64,000 nt of DNA, from NCBI GenBank assembly GCA_029747585.1, contig JAPEVF010000015.1, positions 62,001 through 126,000 on the forward strand. The letters run 5' to 3'. Shown here in pieces: positions 44,145 through 56,234 of the stretch (position 1 is the stretch's first letter; every line of letters starts with the position of its first letter). The translations under genes were made by a program, and so were the position numbers. The notes beneath the pieces are model-generated. The model was not told the DNA's origin. It made no database searches and was given only the letters and a program-made list of their open reading frames with translations. The DNA comes from Pleurotus djamor. Its lineage: Eukaryota; Basidiomycota; Agaricomycetes; Agaricales; Pleurotaceae.

Positions 44145-45934
44145 ATGTTTATCTCACTCGTCGTTCTCTGCACCGCCCTCGCGGGTGCACTTGGTATCAC
44201 CGCCCTGACAATCCACAGCAGTGATCCACGGATATACTACCATGGCAGATGGGACGACTCACCCGGTACTTGGTGGTACGTACTACGCCGCTCATTGTCG
44301 TTTACTCATAATCGTATTCCTCGCCTCGGAAGGAATAATTCGCCTAATCTCTTGAAATGATCGCAGGGCAGGCTCAGGCTTCAAGCTTCACGCCGAAAAT
44401 GTCAAATCTCTTCAGCTTCAATTAGGTCCGCATACCACTGCTCCATTCGCAGCTGTCGGCGTTTCGATCGACTACGCTCCCTACTTTACCGTCAATGTAA
44501 CTGAGGGGTTGAACACCATCCTATTGGACACCTCCACGCCCAGCTCCCGCAGGAGGAGCCAGCGAAGCGTTATACGGATAAACGTCGAAGGATGGCAGAA
44601 CAACCGAATGAACCTAGAGAAGATCATTCTGAATGACGTACGTAGATCGGCTGGTCACACTGCAACAAATTCGACATTTTGGGGTGATGGCGCTGAGCTT
44701 CTTCCATATTTTGTCTTTCTAGGGCGCTAGACTTCGATCATACAGACCAAGTCGCACAAGTTTTCAGTTCATCGGAGATTCGCTTTCAGCGGTATGTTCA
44801 TCACTGAGTTCGTTGATTGACATGCTTCGTTTCCTCACATCTCCCAAAAAGGGCCAATTCCTCCCTTTAGGGGTTAACCAAGCATGGCCATTCCTCGTTG
44901 GCGAACACTTCAAGGCCGAACATACCGTGACGGCCCAACCTGGGGCAGCTTTGACGGTACGCTCGATAATGCATCCATACTGCTTAATTATGTACCTACT
45001 ACTTGTGTCCATACAGGATATCGTATCGTATGGCAACGTCCACGGTGTTTCTTATCAATTCTTTCAAGTGAGTCGTTCATCAACACCAACAACTGTGCTG
45101 CAACTTTTAACCTCAAATCCCTTTCTGCCAATATTAGACTGAAGATACCGGATTCATCTGGGCCGCCGATCACAACTACACCACGCCCTGGGACTTTTCC
45201 AGGGATAAACCCCCTCCAACGCATATTATCATCCATATCGGGTGTGTCAACATCCAAATAACAACCTCACACACTCTCATCTCTCAAGCTAGAGCAAACG
45301 ATGCATCACAGGGTGTTACGCAAGAACAATTTGTCCAGGTATCGTAGTCATCCGATTAACAGTGTGCCTTGTCAACTCAACAGTTACACCGTGACTCCAG
45401 GTCTACTCGGATTTCTTGACTCGACTGCGTACCATCTATGTCGATCAGCCTATCTTTGTCTTCACTCCGGTATGGATACACCTTAAGTGCCTTGATTGGG
45501 ATTGTCATTGACCAGTTACGCGTTGTTAGTGGGGCTGGCCAAACAGCGACGGTAACGTGTATTATTATTATGATGGAGCGTACACGGATATTGTTCAGCG
45601 GAGGTTCGTGCCACTAAACCTTTTCTGATCGCTTTGACTCAGACAGATTGTTCACCGTTATCTTAGGATCGCTCTCGGTGACAATCAAGTCTTCCTTGTC
45701 AATACTACTGGTTGGGTTACCTTCCAGGATGTTTATCCCGAGTACGTCACCTCATCATGACCATCCTGTTATCCTGTTGAGGTATGCGTGCATTTTTGCT
45801 GATCTACCGCCTGTTTGTACAGCAATGTCCATCCAGATGTCCCAGGCCATGAAAAAATCGCCGGCCTCTTCACAGCATGGCTGGAGAGTTGGGGACTCAG
45901 GCCGAATCGTCAATGGGCTACCACCCCGTCCTAA
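44145..45934 (+). CDS. Secreted SGNH/GDSL esterase, CE2/CE3-like
   Basis: A signal peptide (FISLVVLCTALAGALG) is followed by an N-terminal beta domain (ITALTIHSSDPRIYYHGRW, GSGFKLHAENVKSLQLQLG, VSIDYAPYFTVNV). The SGNH hydrolase core then gives QFIGDSLSA (block I nucleophile Ser), GNVHGVSYQF (block II Gly), IIIHIGANDASQG (block III GxND) and NVHPDVPGHEKIAGLF (block V, Asp and His of the triad). It ends NRQWATTPS at 45934. The two-domain order resembles carbohydrate esterase family 2 acetyl-xylan esterases; substrate not determined. At least seven introns. The catalytic tetrad Ser-Gly-Asn-His and the Asp are all present, so activity is likely. Confidence 0.8.
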
Positions 45935-46013
45935 GCAGACAAAGAGGCGTTATCGTCGTTCAACATAGACATGTATGCGAATACATGTGCGTTATTGGTT
46001 GTGCCCATGGGTG

Positions 46014-48358
46014 TTAATGCGTAAACGTGAAGAAAATACTCCTGTTCCCTTTTACCTCCCTCATCGAATCTTCAGCTCGTTTCTCTTCCTCCGAAAGACG
46101 CGTCAGCGTTTCAGCGTTCTTGGCATTGCGATATTTGTAGTAGTATTTCTGGGCGAACCACATGATGAATGCGAGACCAGCGAAGACGATGTTGATTGTG
46201 TTCCCGCGTTTGAAGTCTGGTGCGTCACTTGCACGATAGATCTAGTCAAATTAAGGCTGAGAAAGCCTGTGCTAGAGAATGTGGGACAACACATACCTGC
46301 GAGCCCCATACTTCACAAACGGTTTGTTGAGTTCGAAAATGAAATGGAAGCTGAAGGAAGCGAAGAAAGCGTACCTCCGTAAATGTTGGCGAATCCAATG
46401 ACCGCACCTGAGGCTATCGTCCTCTTTCCGATACTCCTAACGAACTTCTTTCAGGAGGCCTCCTTTCAAGGTTGATTGAAAGGGAAACCCACCCTGTGTT
46501 TTCGGACATCCAAGCGATGTTCAGGGGATGGGTGTAGGGCCAAGATGCTACCACAACAGCTGCGAAGTACCTGCATCAANNNNNTAAGACCCAAGAATTC
46601 AGGGCTGTATACTCAAGATGACAGTTGTTGAGACCCACTTGACCCCTTTGCTAGTACCTGCTGGTAAGGCACGGAGAAGTACCCAACCGACAAGCTGCCA
46701 TCCAGCTAAATCACTCAGATCTGTCAGCTGTAGAGCACTACAATCGCTGGAGAAGGCCTACCCCCGAAGGCTCCGTGAAGACCGCGCTCCCTTGTACGAT
46801 CAGAATGCGAGATGACCAAGACAGTGAACAACCATTGTAAGATGTAAGGCGGCGCTGTCAGAGCGTTTGCGACGAACTCAGAGAGTGACGTCGTTGAGAA
46901 TCATATGGGCAAGATGTGAAACACCAGACTTACAACGTTGAAATGGAACGTTTTAATGACCGTTGGGAGGTCTGAGATGCACGGTCAGNAGATATCGGAT
47001 TACATTTGGCGAAGAGGGTGGCTTACAAGTAGAGAGCGGTGTAGTCGGAGTTAGACCAAGCGTAGTAAGAATGAGATGCCCCCAAAGGCCAGTGTCAGTA
47101 AGAGCGTCCTTAACATCGGCCCATCGCGCTGGAGTCCTAGGTTCAAGGGTGGTAAACAGCGAAACAATAGGCCATACTAGGAGCGCACTCATAAGCTCGC
47201 TTCGATGGATCATCGCGAATAACTCTTGTGACAGATATTTGTATTTGACGCGTCGTGAACCAGGGTTTGAAGCCACGAATACCACCCTTGGTGTGAACAA
47301 CGCTTCGGGGAAGGTAGAACCTGACAGGGGGTTCGATAGGAGCATGAATGAAATGAAAGAGTCGGACGAACCATGTCGCCACCGCGACAAAGACGGTAAT
47401 TATACCGTCAACAAGAAACAGCCATTTCCATCCTTCCAAGCCGCCAATACCTCTGAGCTGTAGAAGACCGCTGGCCATTAAGCCGCTAACAGCACTTGCA
47501 ATGATCTAGAAACACGATGTCTGGGTTTCGCGTCCGCGAATTTGGTTAAACGACTTGGTTACCCACTTGAATTCCCCAGAACCAAGCTAATCGTGTAGCT
47601 AGCTCAGTTCCTCTGTAGAATCCACCGAGGTAGACTAGTGTCGCTGGGATGACACCGCCCTCCGTGATTGCGATCCCTAAGAAGAAGGGGTGAGGAACAG
47701 GGTGAGAGGAGAGGAGGTAAATATAGACCCACAGCATCGTGCTAGAAGTTCAATGAGTGACTATTCAGTATTCGGACGATCAAGAATCCAGGAAGGGCTT
47801 GAACATCACCAGCGAGGTAGCCCGATTTATTCTTGATCAAGGCATGGGCGAGCGTGACAAAGCCCCATGCAAGCATCAGCGTCGGTATCCCTGTACGATT
47901 GGGGTCAGTTTCAAGGTCAGAATGTTGTGAAGGATGCGTTGAGTTTGCTTACACCGTGACGGTCCGACATGCTTCGCTATCACTGATCCTGAGAGACAGA
48001 ACAACGAGAATAGCACAGAGTATATCGCAACGCCAAGGTTCACAGTGTCAATAGTAAACCCCAAATCTTGGGGCAAATTGTCGGAGACTGCGTTGGAATG
48101 ATTTGTCCGATCCATGTTTAAGACGAAGGTCGTCAAGAGAACCCAGGGGAACAGCCGGGTATCGAGGATGCGCACGACCTCTGCTTCTTCCTCCGAAGTA
48201 TAATCTAAATCCTCGATATAATAAGGATTGTCCGGGTCGCCTTCGTGGAGCGATACTTGAGTGTCAATGGATTCAGCGACCATGATTGTGTTTCTGTGGA
48301 CATGATCCTTGGCTTCGTCTGGGTAGGCAGGACCCTTCGCCAAGTCGGTTGAGGGCAT
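46014..48358 (-). CDS. MFS transporter, Dal5/allantoate-permease type
   Basis: Starts at ATG 48358 with a long hydrophilic N-terminus ending EEEAEVVRILDTRLFPWVLL, then FVLNMDRTNHSNAVSDNL, the family's helix-1 motif. Further exons give LTLMLAWGFVT-like sequence, GGVIPATLVYLGGFY, ASGLLQLRGIGGLEGWKWLF, VDGIITVFVAVATWF, YLPRSVVHTKG and LILTTLGLTPTTPLSTY. The C-terminal half has WMSENTGSIGKRTIASGAVI, GNTINIVFAGLAFIMWFAQK and a short basic/acidic tail ending at 46014. These transporters move organic anions such as allantoate, nicotinate or pantothenate. Twelve helices expected, plasma membrane. The assembly gap at 46580-46584 and an N at 46989 lie within or near its introns. Substrate unknown. Confidence 0.82.
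46580..46584. other. Assembly gap (five Ns)
   Basis: The only run of Ns in the window, inside the MFS transporter gene. Other single Ns (1116, 12268, 25617, 28830, 35766, 43580, 46989, 50239, 53782, 56597, 56614, 59882, 59889) mark ambiguous bases. Confidence 0.95.
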
Positions 48359-49128
48359 CGTGAGGGAGCGGAAAGGCTTTACGATAAAACCACCACGCAA
48401 GTATTAGTGAACATCGCCTGTGGTATATTTAACAACAGAGGCAGATGATGATGATATCCATTGAAGGAATGGCACCATCTACTCCCAGAGTTGGCGTTAT
48501 CTCCACCATATGGACGCTAACGGAATCCTTTCCAGGTGTAAGGGCGAGATACATTAGAGGGTTGGGCGAGAGCGAGAGCCTTCTTGAATGAGGTGAACCC
48601 AATATCGCAAACAATGGAATTCATGTCGCCCTCGCTACTAGAAGCAGGGTATGAGATACTGAGCGAACGCGAGAAGCACATGAACTTATCGGTACAAGTT
48701 GTCATTGCAGGTGAGAGAGTCTCCCACTTGGCCGGGGCAAGAAAAATGATAGCCGGGTGAAATGGGACGCCTCGAGCCTATCTCCTGTCTCTCCTTTTCT
48801 CCTAAACTTACCTCCGAACAGTCGAGATGATCAAGACACGGTGATCCACGCCTGCGTAGGAAGTATTTAGTAAATCCCATTGACCAGAGAAGTTGGAATT
48901 CATTGTATCTTGTACTCTGCAGAAATGCTGCGGTCGAACCTACCTAAAGTGACTTGAGGAACTTCAGCGGATGGGATGGTCCAAGAGGGAACCTGTAGCA
49001 GAAGGAAACTCGTAGCTCTTGGTTCATCCGGTACTAGCAAGTCGTACATATATACATGGGCGCAGAAATTGTGCTGCCCCAAAGCAGTGCCAGATAACAA
49101 ATTACGTCGAATAAATAGTTGGCCCTGA
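48359..49128. other. Intergenic, no supported gene
   Basis: Contains the MFS promoter. A minus frame at 48517-48705 (62 codons) has no recognisable feature. A gatgatgatgatat tract is near 48444. Confidence 0.35.
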
Positions 49129-50831
49129 TCAAACAGGATTCTTCGTCGTGCTGAGGTCGTTGCTCTCGATGGTTGAATTGAGGGTTGTGGGCGAGCTCAA
49201 GGTGCTCGTCCCGGCTTCTGACCTCTGGAACGCTAGACCAGATAGTCCAGTAGACGCAGCAGGACGCCGCCATCTATCGGTCGCTTCATGGGAGTGCTTC
49301 AATACGCCGTCGACGTAGATGTGGGTGAGATTAGCTGCGGAGACGTCGTAGGCTGTGGCTTTTCGGAGGTTGAGCAGCATGCGGGTGGTTAGGATACCTA
49401 ATGCGGCGTGGAAAGGACTGATTCGCATTGAATAAGCAAGATAGTCACCTGAGATAACAACGATGATGCACGTACCCGTAGCTGAACCAAGGGATGTGAG
49501 TGATACCCTACCAATATCAGCAGTCAGTTTATCATGATTAAATCTGCATTGGTTCCACCAATACGTACGACGACCATCAGGTTGTTGAAAATCAAGATGC
49601 AAGTAATCCTGCATAACGCCAAAGTCAGTATTCATCCACCCACGATAGCACATGTGGACATGTCAAGTAGATACTCACGCAAAGAAATACATCAGATTAT
49701 CACGGAGCAAAAGATCATACAACGAGAAGCGTTTCGATAGTCTTGTGTCTTTCCAAGACTTTTGGAGAGCTTTGGCAAGAGCGAACCCGAACAAGACGCC
49801 TTCGAAGGCGGTAGCTGGAAAGGGTGATGGTTAGAACTCGGAAATATGATACAAGGGGTACTATGTTCTTCACCTGGAATCCACTGAGCCCATTCAAGCC
49901 CGGCGTGTATACTAGGACAGCCAGGGAGGGGGAGATGCACAGCATCCGCGATGAGACCTGGTCGGAGCTTGGCGTTGTAGATTAGGACCCATAGAAAGCC
50001 TGCGATAGATCCTAAGAAGAGTGCTGCGTTAAACGCAGCGACCTATGAGGCATCGGACGTTTCATAACAGCACCGGACAAAGATGAACACGGATTTCGGA
50101 CGAACCCTTTTGCTGCAATCATATAACGCGTAGATGCGTAATTGCATGATGATCTCAACGGACCAGAGTGCGATCGCACCGATTACACGGATAGTCGGAT
50201 CCATGCCTAAGCAACTGTAAAAAAAAAATCATGGAAAANTTTTCGCCGCTTAGAGGGGAGGATAATTATAGAATGAATAGAAAACCTACACTTTGTCTGA
50301 TGTAATCCCCGGTCGTGCGAAGAGGTGTATCTGCGTCGCATCGAAAATCAACAGGACAATGCTATAGTAGCGTATCTGTTTCGTCGGTTGTGTTGATCAG
50401 ATTTCGGAAGGATCTGTGCGTATTGACAAACTGCGTGACGCACCCATAGGAACATGATCTTGGAGGTACCCCATTTCTGGGGCTGATATAGGAGTGAGTT
50501 GATGATGTGTCAAGGGCTAGTGGTGGGGATAATTACCCAGATGAAGCGAACCTGATAGCCGGTTTAGTTGATGTCATGTGGAGAAGAAAGCAACGCTACC
50601 TCGTCCTCCAATGTAATAACTTTGGATTTGATGAGCACATGGTGGGTGGTGGAGCTTTTTCACTTTGTGAGACTCACGGTAATCGTGCAGTATCCAAGTC
50701 AAGCAAGGAACTTTGCGGAGGGACCTTGTCAGCACTACATGAATCAGTAGATGGGTGGGGTACTTACGGACAGTGTGTAGGGGAATCAAGTTTCCCTTGA
50801 AGAGTGCGATGAATTTGTCGTTGGCAGACAT
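49129..50831 (-). CDS. DUF6533-family membrane protein (copy b)
   Basis: Begins with SANDKFIALFKGNLIPLHTV from ATG 50831; an ATG two codons upstream at 50837 is also possible. It shares the block order of copy a: GNLIPL start, an RYYSI-like helix with FDATQIHLFARPGITSDKV (around 50300), SLWSVEIIMQLRIYAL, AVHLPLPGCPSIHAGLEWAQ, TAFEGVLFGFALAKA, a RFSLYDLLLRDNLMYFF segment, PFHAALGILTTRMLLNLRKA, and a hydrophilic Ser/Thr-rich tail ending in KNPV at 49129. About seven membrane helices; function unknown. The shared HLPLPGCPS and RMLLNLRKAT tracts show it is a duplicate of the gene at 35489. Confidence 0.68.
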
Positions 50832-50930
50832 GGTCATGAACGAACGTCGTCTACGACGCGGTACGGAGGTGGGTAGGTCTATGGGGAGCGCACCAGGAGC
50901 ACAAAGAGGTGGAACGGCTCCGGGAAGGCT

Positions 50931-52500
50931 TCATATATAATCAGCGTGTCCGATTCTTTGGGTACGCGATGTGTCAGGGATCAGAACAATTTGACGGCTG
51001 CGAAGAACACTGATGAGCGTTTGAAGATATATATATAGGTTTGACTGACCAGGAGGAGGACTACCGGAGTAGCAAGCAAATAAATTTCTCACTGCGGGAT
51101 TCCCAAGCCAAGGTATATCAAGTGGTAGAAATTGCCCGTAACCCGTAAGGCACAATGTCTTTATATGGTCGAGTGACCAAATTGGGAGCCAGATATGCCC
51201 GCGGTCTACCGTGTCGCGGAACGATTCGATGATAGGCATCGGGGTAGTGGATGGAGGGATGATGAGAAACCGGGTTGCAGCGGGGGTAGGGTGGAGACGA
51301 AACACAAGCGCGCTCGGGTGCCGTAAGTACCTGGAGCCAAGCCGTTGTATGTATTGCATGAGAACATACGTACGGTGTCCGTGCGGCACCGGGTGGTCTT
51401 GAAAAAGATTAACTCGAGAAAGTCCTGTCACCGAACGCGATAACCGAGATATAGAGATTGTCGTCGTCGTAACTGACGTCGTGTGGCGTGTGAGAAGAGG
51501 TCAACAAGACAACCGAGGATAAGTATGGGCAGGAATGTTCTTTGGTGGCGGAGACGCACGTAATATGAGCCTGACAGTGAGAGCTTTCCGCAAACAAATC
51601 AGGTAGGTGAACGCCACATTGAAGCTTTTCAAGAACATATTACAAAAAACCAGTTTCAGAATCCTGGATGACTCTAAGGAGGGCGATAGAGATTCTCACC
51701 CAGACAACAAAGTGGATGCAGGTCTGGCAGGGAGACTAGGAAACCATGAGAAAAGCCTCATTCCGCAAGTACCAAGCCACATCCTGAAAAGTCCTCAAGG
51801 GGTATGACGGAGGGAGCCAAAAGGAATGTCCAACGCAGAAAATATGACAGAACGGATTAGGTTCGGTGCCAGGGATATGTCGGGTGTAATGCCTGAGGAA
51901 AAGGTGACCTAGCGTGCTCTTATGCACAAAGACGTTTCGACACGGATAGCCCTCGAGCCAAATAAAGGGAAGAAGTGAGCTAAGATCGAGGCCTAGGGGC
52001 GATGGTTGGCCCACACAGCCGATGGGTGGGTGACTGGTCTCGCGAGCAAAGAAGTCGTTGAAGCCTCTCCCACGTATCGAAGCGAATAGGAAAGGAAGTT
52101 CGAAGGTGGTCGGAGAGGAGACGGAGATGCCATGACCTTGGATTGTATCTGAACTAATCACCTTCCAGCTTCGCTGCGTCAAGACGGCATGCAAAATTAA
52201 CCGGCCGCGGAACGACGATAGCCAACTTCCAAGAACTTCCCTCCTCAAGTAAGATGGACACCGTCCTCAGAAATTCCTCGCACGTTCTTCAGAAGCCATG
52301 AGGCAGTCGACAGACCAGCTTAAGCTCATTGAAGTCAGACATAGGGATCCTATCAAAATGGTGCGAAGAAAGGAGGGGCTCATAAACAGTCGAAAGCTCT
52401 TCCTCTTCATCGATCCCCTCCTGAACCACAACAGGCGAGACGGCGACGCCTAGATCGCTCGAGAGTCGACAATGAGATGTCTCCCTGGTGAAGATCACCT
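50931..52500 (-). CDS. Uncertain minus-strand gene, perhaps F-box/LRR-like
   Basis: Two long minus frames (50931-51431, 166 codons; 51736-52248, 170 codons) and a shorter one (52289-52498) are better than background here. In the first, IKTLCLTGYGQFLPLDIPWL followed by NPAVRNLFACYSG has a leucine-rich-repeat rhythm seen in fungal F-box proteins. I found no convincing F-box helix and could not splice the frames together. No signal peptide or membrane segment. Treat the span and the identity as tentative; it may be more than one gene or none. Confidence 0.3.
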
Positions 52501-52974
52501 GAAAGTTTCACTGAAACGAGAAAAACACAGTGATTCGTATTGCGCCCCATGAATTCGCCAGAAACGCGCCCTTCGAGCACAGAAATACCAAATCAGCCTG
52601 GTGCCATTATTATCAGTGGAGCCGCTTACAATGGTCGGCAAGCCACCGTGGTCCCGGTTCCGAGGGTTGGGGCAGCATTTTGTCCGTGGTCACCAAACCC
52701 AAGTATTGAGTTAATTTGTCACGAAACAGGTAACAACCTGATACGAACGTAGCAGGCTTATATTTCAAGATTCCAAGTCAATGTCCGGATGACGAGGAGG
52801 CGAAAACATGGCGAAAACATAAGTATGACTCCGAGTGCCAAGAGAACGAACCTAAAAGCCTATCGAACATGGAGCGCCCAAAACTCCGAGCGCTTAGGTT
52901 CACGTGGTACCTCGGACACGCTCCCAATTGGAATGGCAACGTGTGGGCCTGCTCATTCTATCACCGCTACCACC

Positions 52975-53808
52975 ATGTCAGATATCGTTTACAGACAATA
53001 CGGGGGCGAACAAGACCTTCCCCATATCATGGCATTGGTGCAGAATGAGCTCAGCGAGCCATACGTTGTCTACACTTACCGGTACTTCCTCCATCAATGG
53101 TAGGCAGTCACACGACCACCCCGAGTGAATGATTTACTTATCGCGCCGCTGCTTTCAGGCCACACCTAGCGTATCTGGTGAGCATGATATTTGCTGAAAT
53201 CAGCATATGGGCGAGTACGTGTACTGACCATGAATTACGCGGTCGTTTAGGCATATCCGAGTGACCCTGCCACACCAGACCCCGTCGGCGTGATTGTCTG
53301 CAAGCAGAGCATGCACAGGAAGCAGTCAAACAGAGGGTATATTGCTATGCTTAGCGTATCTAAAGAATGGCGTAAACGAGGAATCGGTTCGTCCCGTTTC
53401 CTTGCCTCTATCTCCTCCTCACAAGTGATTCTTAGATGAGGGATAACACGCATTGTCTCTTGCGGTGCGGGTTCCTTTGTTTTTCTTTTTCCCCCATACA
53501 CCATCCTTTCCTTGTCCCCCCATTCTATCTCGCGTTTAGCTAGTGCTCTTGTCAAGAACTCGATCGATGCCATGAAACTTGACGGGGTGGATGAGGTAAT
53601 TTTGTCTTCATTCACTGCAAAACGTGATGCTCACGCAGCGTGATAGGTCGTCCTTGAGACAGAGTTTGACAACTCTGCTGCCCTTTCTCTCTATGAATCC
53701 CTTGGATTCATCCGCGAGAAACGGTTATATCGTTTCTACCTCAACGGCAAGGATGCCTTCCGCCTCGTCCTCCCCATTCCTNGCTCTATCAGATTCATCC
53801 TCGGATAA
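52975..53808 (+). CDS. NAA30: N-alpha-acetyltransferase 30, NatC catalytic subunit
   Basis: ATG 52975 starts [20 protein letters not shown], then [20 protein letters not shown] and WPHLAYL. The acetyltransferase core follows: [37 protein letters not shown] (acetyl-CoA binding RxxGxA, here RKRGIA), [37 protein letters not shown] and [20 protein letters not shown] near the C-terminus. The exon junctions (W|PHLAYL, GI|ASALVK) fit GT-AG introns. This matches Mak3/NAA30, which acetylates N-terminal Met followed by a hydrophobic residue, with NAA35 and NAA38 as partners on ribosomes. One N at 53782 falls in the last codons. A longer frame upstream of the ATG lacks conservation and is not used. Confidence 0.88.
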
Positions 53809-54449
53809 TCAGTCAGACGACACAGATGTACTCTCCACATCCAGCCGAAGCAATTCATCTATCCGTCGACGCCCTCCACCCTACCGGGCTATCAGGATAT
53901 CTCCGTATTCAGATGATGAAGACGACTATGTATCCACCCGTTAAGTGGTTATCGATATGAAATCGTGGTCCCCCTTATGGTCTTCCTTTCCGAAGATGGT
54001 TCTAACTTACAACCTTGCATCCGCACTCATCCCTTCCTGTTCCCACTCTGCTATTACTCTATTGCTTGTACCTCAATCTTTGTACTTTTGGGTCTTGGAC
54101 TTGGGCTCTTTCCGTCTCTCTGCTATATACCAGTGTACTACTGCTTTACCCTTACGCTTACCTATGTCCCCCCGTACGTCTCTCAATCCCTACTCAATAT
54201 CTCATGCAACCATGCTGCAATCATCCCCTGACAGTCCAGGGCGCCATGACTTTGATAATGTGAGTGTGAACGTGAACTTCCTTTCTAGCGACCACCATCT
54301 TCTCATAGCACGGCAAACACCCTTACTCGGCTGTTGTCTTCGCACTTTGCTCGCCTCTTCGGAGTCTGCTCTAAAAATACGCGCAAGTTTGAGGTATGTC
54401 ACCACAAACTTGTCTAAAAATGGAATCTGATTCCGCTTGAACCTTTGAA

Positions 54450-56234
54450 GGCTGTAAGTGATATTCAATCATGATCATGATCGGAGAGGAGTTGCTAAGT
54501 ACCCTTTAGCTCATGCTGAAGTCTTACTGGTCGACTACCTCGCATTAAACACAACGTATCGCGAAGGCGCTCCCCTCCGTGATGGAAACCGTCAAAACCG
54601 TCAGTTAGTTCTGCCTGGCGCTGCGATCAAGCTGCGATGCTGCTTTGAGTTCTAGGCCCGTCTGGAAGACATATATACGCTGGAGAATATGACACCGGGC
54701 GGTTTCTGTCTTTGATCTGTCTGTTTATACTCCCGCACTTGACGGCGAGGCCTCAGACGCGACTTGGCTGGACTCTCAACGACTCCCTGCTACTTCGCGT
54801 ACTCAGCGCAATAGCTAGCCGTTGCGGCTCTGTAACATGTCAGATCCATATTTGGCTTCAAGGACTTCGTTGGCAGGTCTGGTTGACCAGGCGGTTTCTA
54901 CGTGAGTCTTTCAATACAATCTTAACGGTATCCAGTACTCACAGCGCCCACTTTTTATACACACTTGTAGTAGCTCTGGTCGACTGTCTCTCCATACAAC
55001 TAGACCATTAGAGCGTAGAGCTATCGATCCTGAAGGAGTGCAGATAGCTTCTGTCTTACTCGTCCTAGGCGCCATCCTCTTCGCTGTCTGTATCATCCTG
55101 TATCTCCGATCCAAGAAAAAGGCATCCGTTGTAAGGCTAGGGAGCAGTGAGTCTATTCGCTGCCACCTATTTCTGCTTCCATTGTTTACTATCCGTGCAG
55201 ATCAGCATAATACAGGAGAGCCGCAGGATGGTATCGATGCTATGAGCATGAGTATGAACATGAGTAGGCGCTCTTCTCTACGAACACTTATTGGTCGAAC
55301 CCATACACCCGAGCCTCCTCACACTGAGGATGTAGAAAATGGGTTGTCGAAGATGGAGGTCGTTGAGCACAGGCAGGCGAGGGCTGAAACTCAGCTTGAA
55401 ACCAGGCCCATGTCTCCTCTGGCTCCTCCACTGCGCGGTAGTAGCTTCTGCTCAGCTTTACTTGCAAGTCCTCGGCTGGGGACTGTCGCCATTCCTCATA
55501 CTCATGAAGGAGGAGCACACGGACATACGGGTCATGTGGAACATCTTGCTAGCCCTATCGCCGGCCCTTCGAACTTGAGACGTACCAGTGACCCCCCTTC
55601 TGCGACATCGGAGGGCGGTCGTCGTCCTTGGAACCGTGAGGACACAGAATCAATAGCAGAACCCCCTGAGATCCCCTCAAAGGATACTGTCGCTCCTCCG
55701 AGTCCACCGAGCCCCCCATCTCCCCCGATCGATATTTGGAACTCACGAAGGAGACCATCTGTTACTCCGAGCCTTCCATCATACCGGCACTCAATTCGCT
55801 CACGACCTTCTTCCTCTTCCTTCGATGAACCAGTACCGCCGCTCCCTTCGACTAGCCCGCTTCCTGTCGATGGAGAGTCTGGTACAAGAGGTGATGCAGA
55901 GTCAGACAACGACTCGGATTCAACGTGGCAAAATGACCAAGGACCTCGTGCGAGGCTTACGCGCAACTCTTCCTTCATCTCGAATTCCTCACATAGGACA
56001 ACGCTACCACCTTATCGACCACCGAGTTTGCCTTCTTTCAGTGATGTCCCACCTCTTCCCGCTCCTGCTCCTCCTGCACCCATCACTGCTACCTCTTATT
56101 CGCCATCCTCTTCTCCACCTGCACCGCTAATACGGAACGATTCAGCCACGAACACGAATGACGACGGGATACCCGGGCCTGCTACTGTTCCCTCAGCGTG
56201 GCGTGGCGATCATAAAACTCGTTCAAATACTTAA
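54450..56234 (+). CDS. Single-pass membrane protein with long Pro/Ser-rich tail
   Basis: The clear part begins near 55022: IDPEGVQIASVLLVLGAILF then AVCIILYLRSKKKASV, a transmembrane helix closed by a basic stop-transfer cluster. After an intron near 55147-55199 comes a 340-residue cytosolic tail with met-rich MSMSMNMS, SRRSSLRTLIGR, His-rich HTHEGGAHGHTGHVEH, and poly-Pro runs (PPSPPSPPSPP, PPLPAPAPPAPI), ending RSNT at 56234. Upstream frames (for example YTPALDGEASDATWLDSQ, 54732-54785) probably encode the extracellular domain, but their splicing is unresolved. This layout is common in mushroom hypothetical membrane proteins. The tail has several PxxP sites that could bind SH3 domains. The 5' end is approximate. 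Confidence 0.55.

Noticed and set aside
38408..48358. Secondary-metabolite gene cluster (permease, PPTase-like, esterase, MFS; methyltransferase at 26 kb)
   Set aside because: No polyketide synthase, NRPS, terpene synthase or P450 is visible in the window; the PPTase-like protein has lost its metal ligands, and the methyltransferase is separated by housekeeping genes.
53624..53944. Ser-rich plus-strand frame
   Set aside because: Overlaps the last NAA30 exon out of frame; NAA30 conservation decides.
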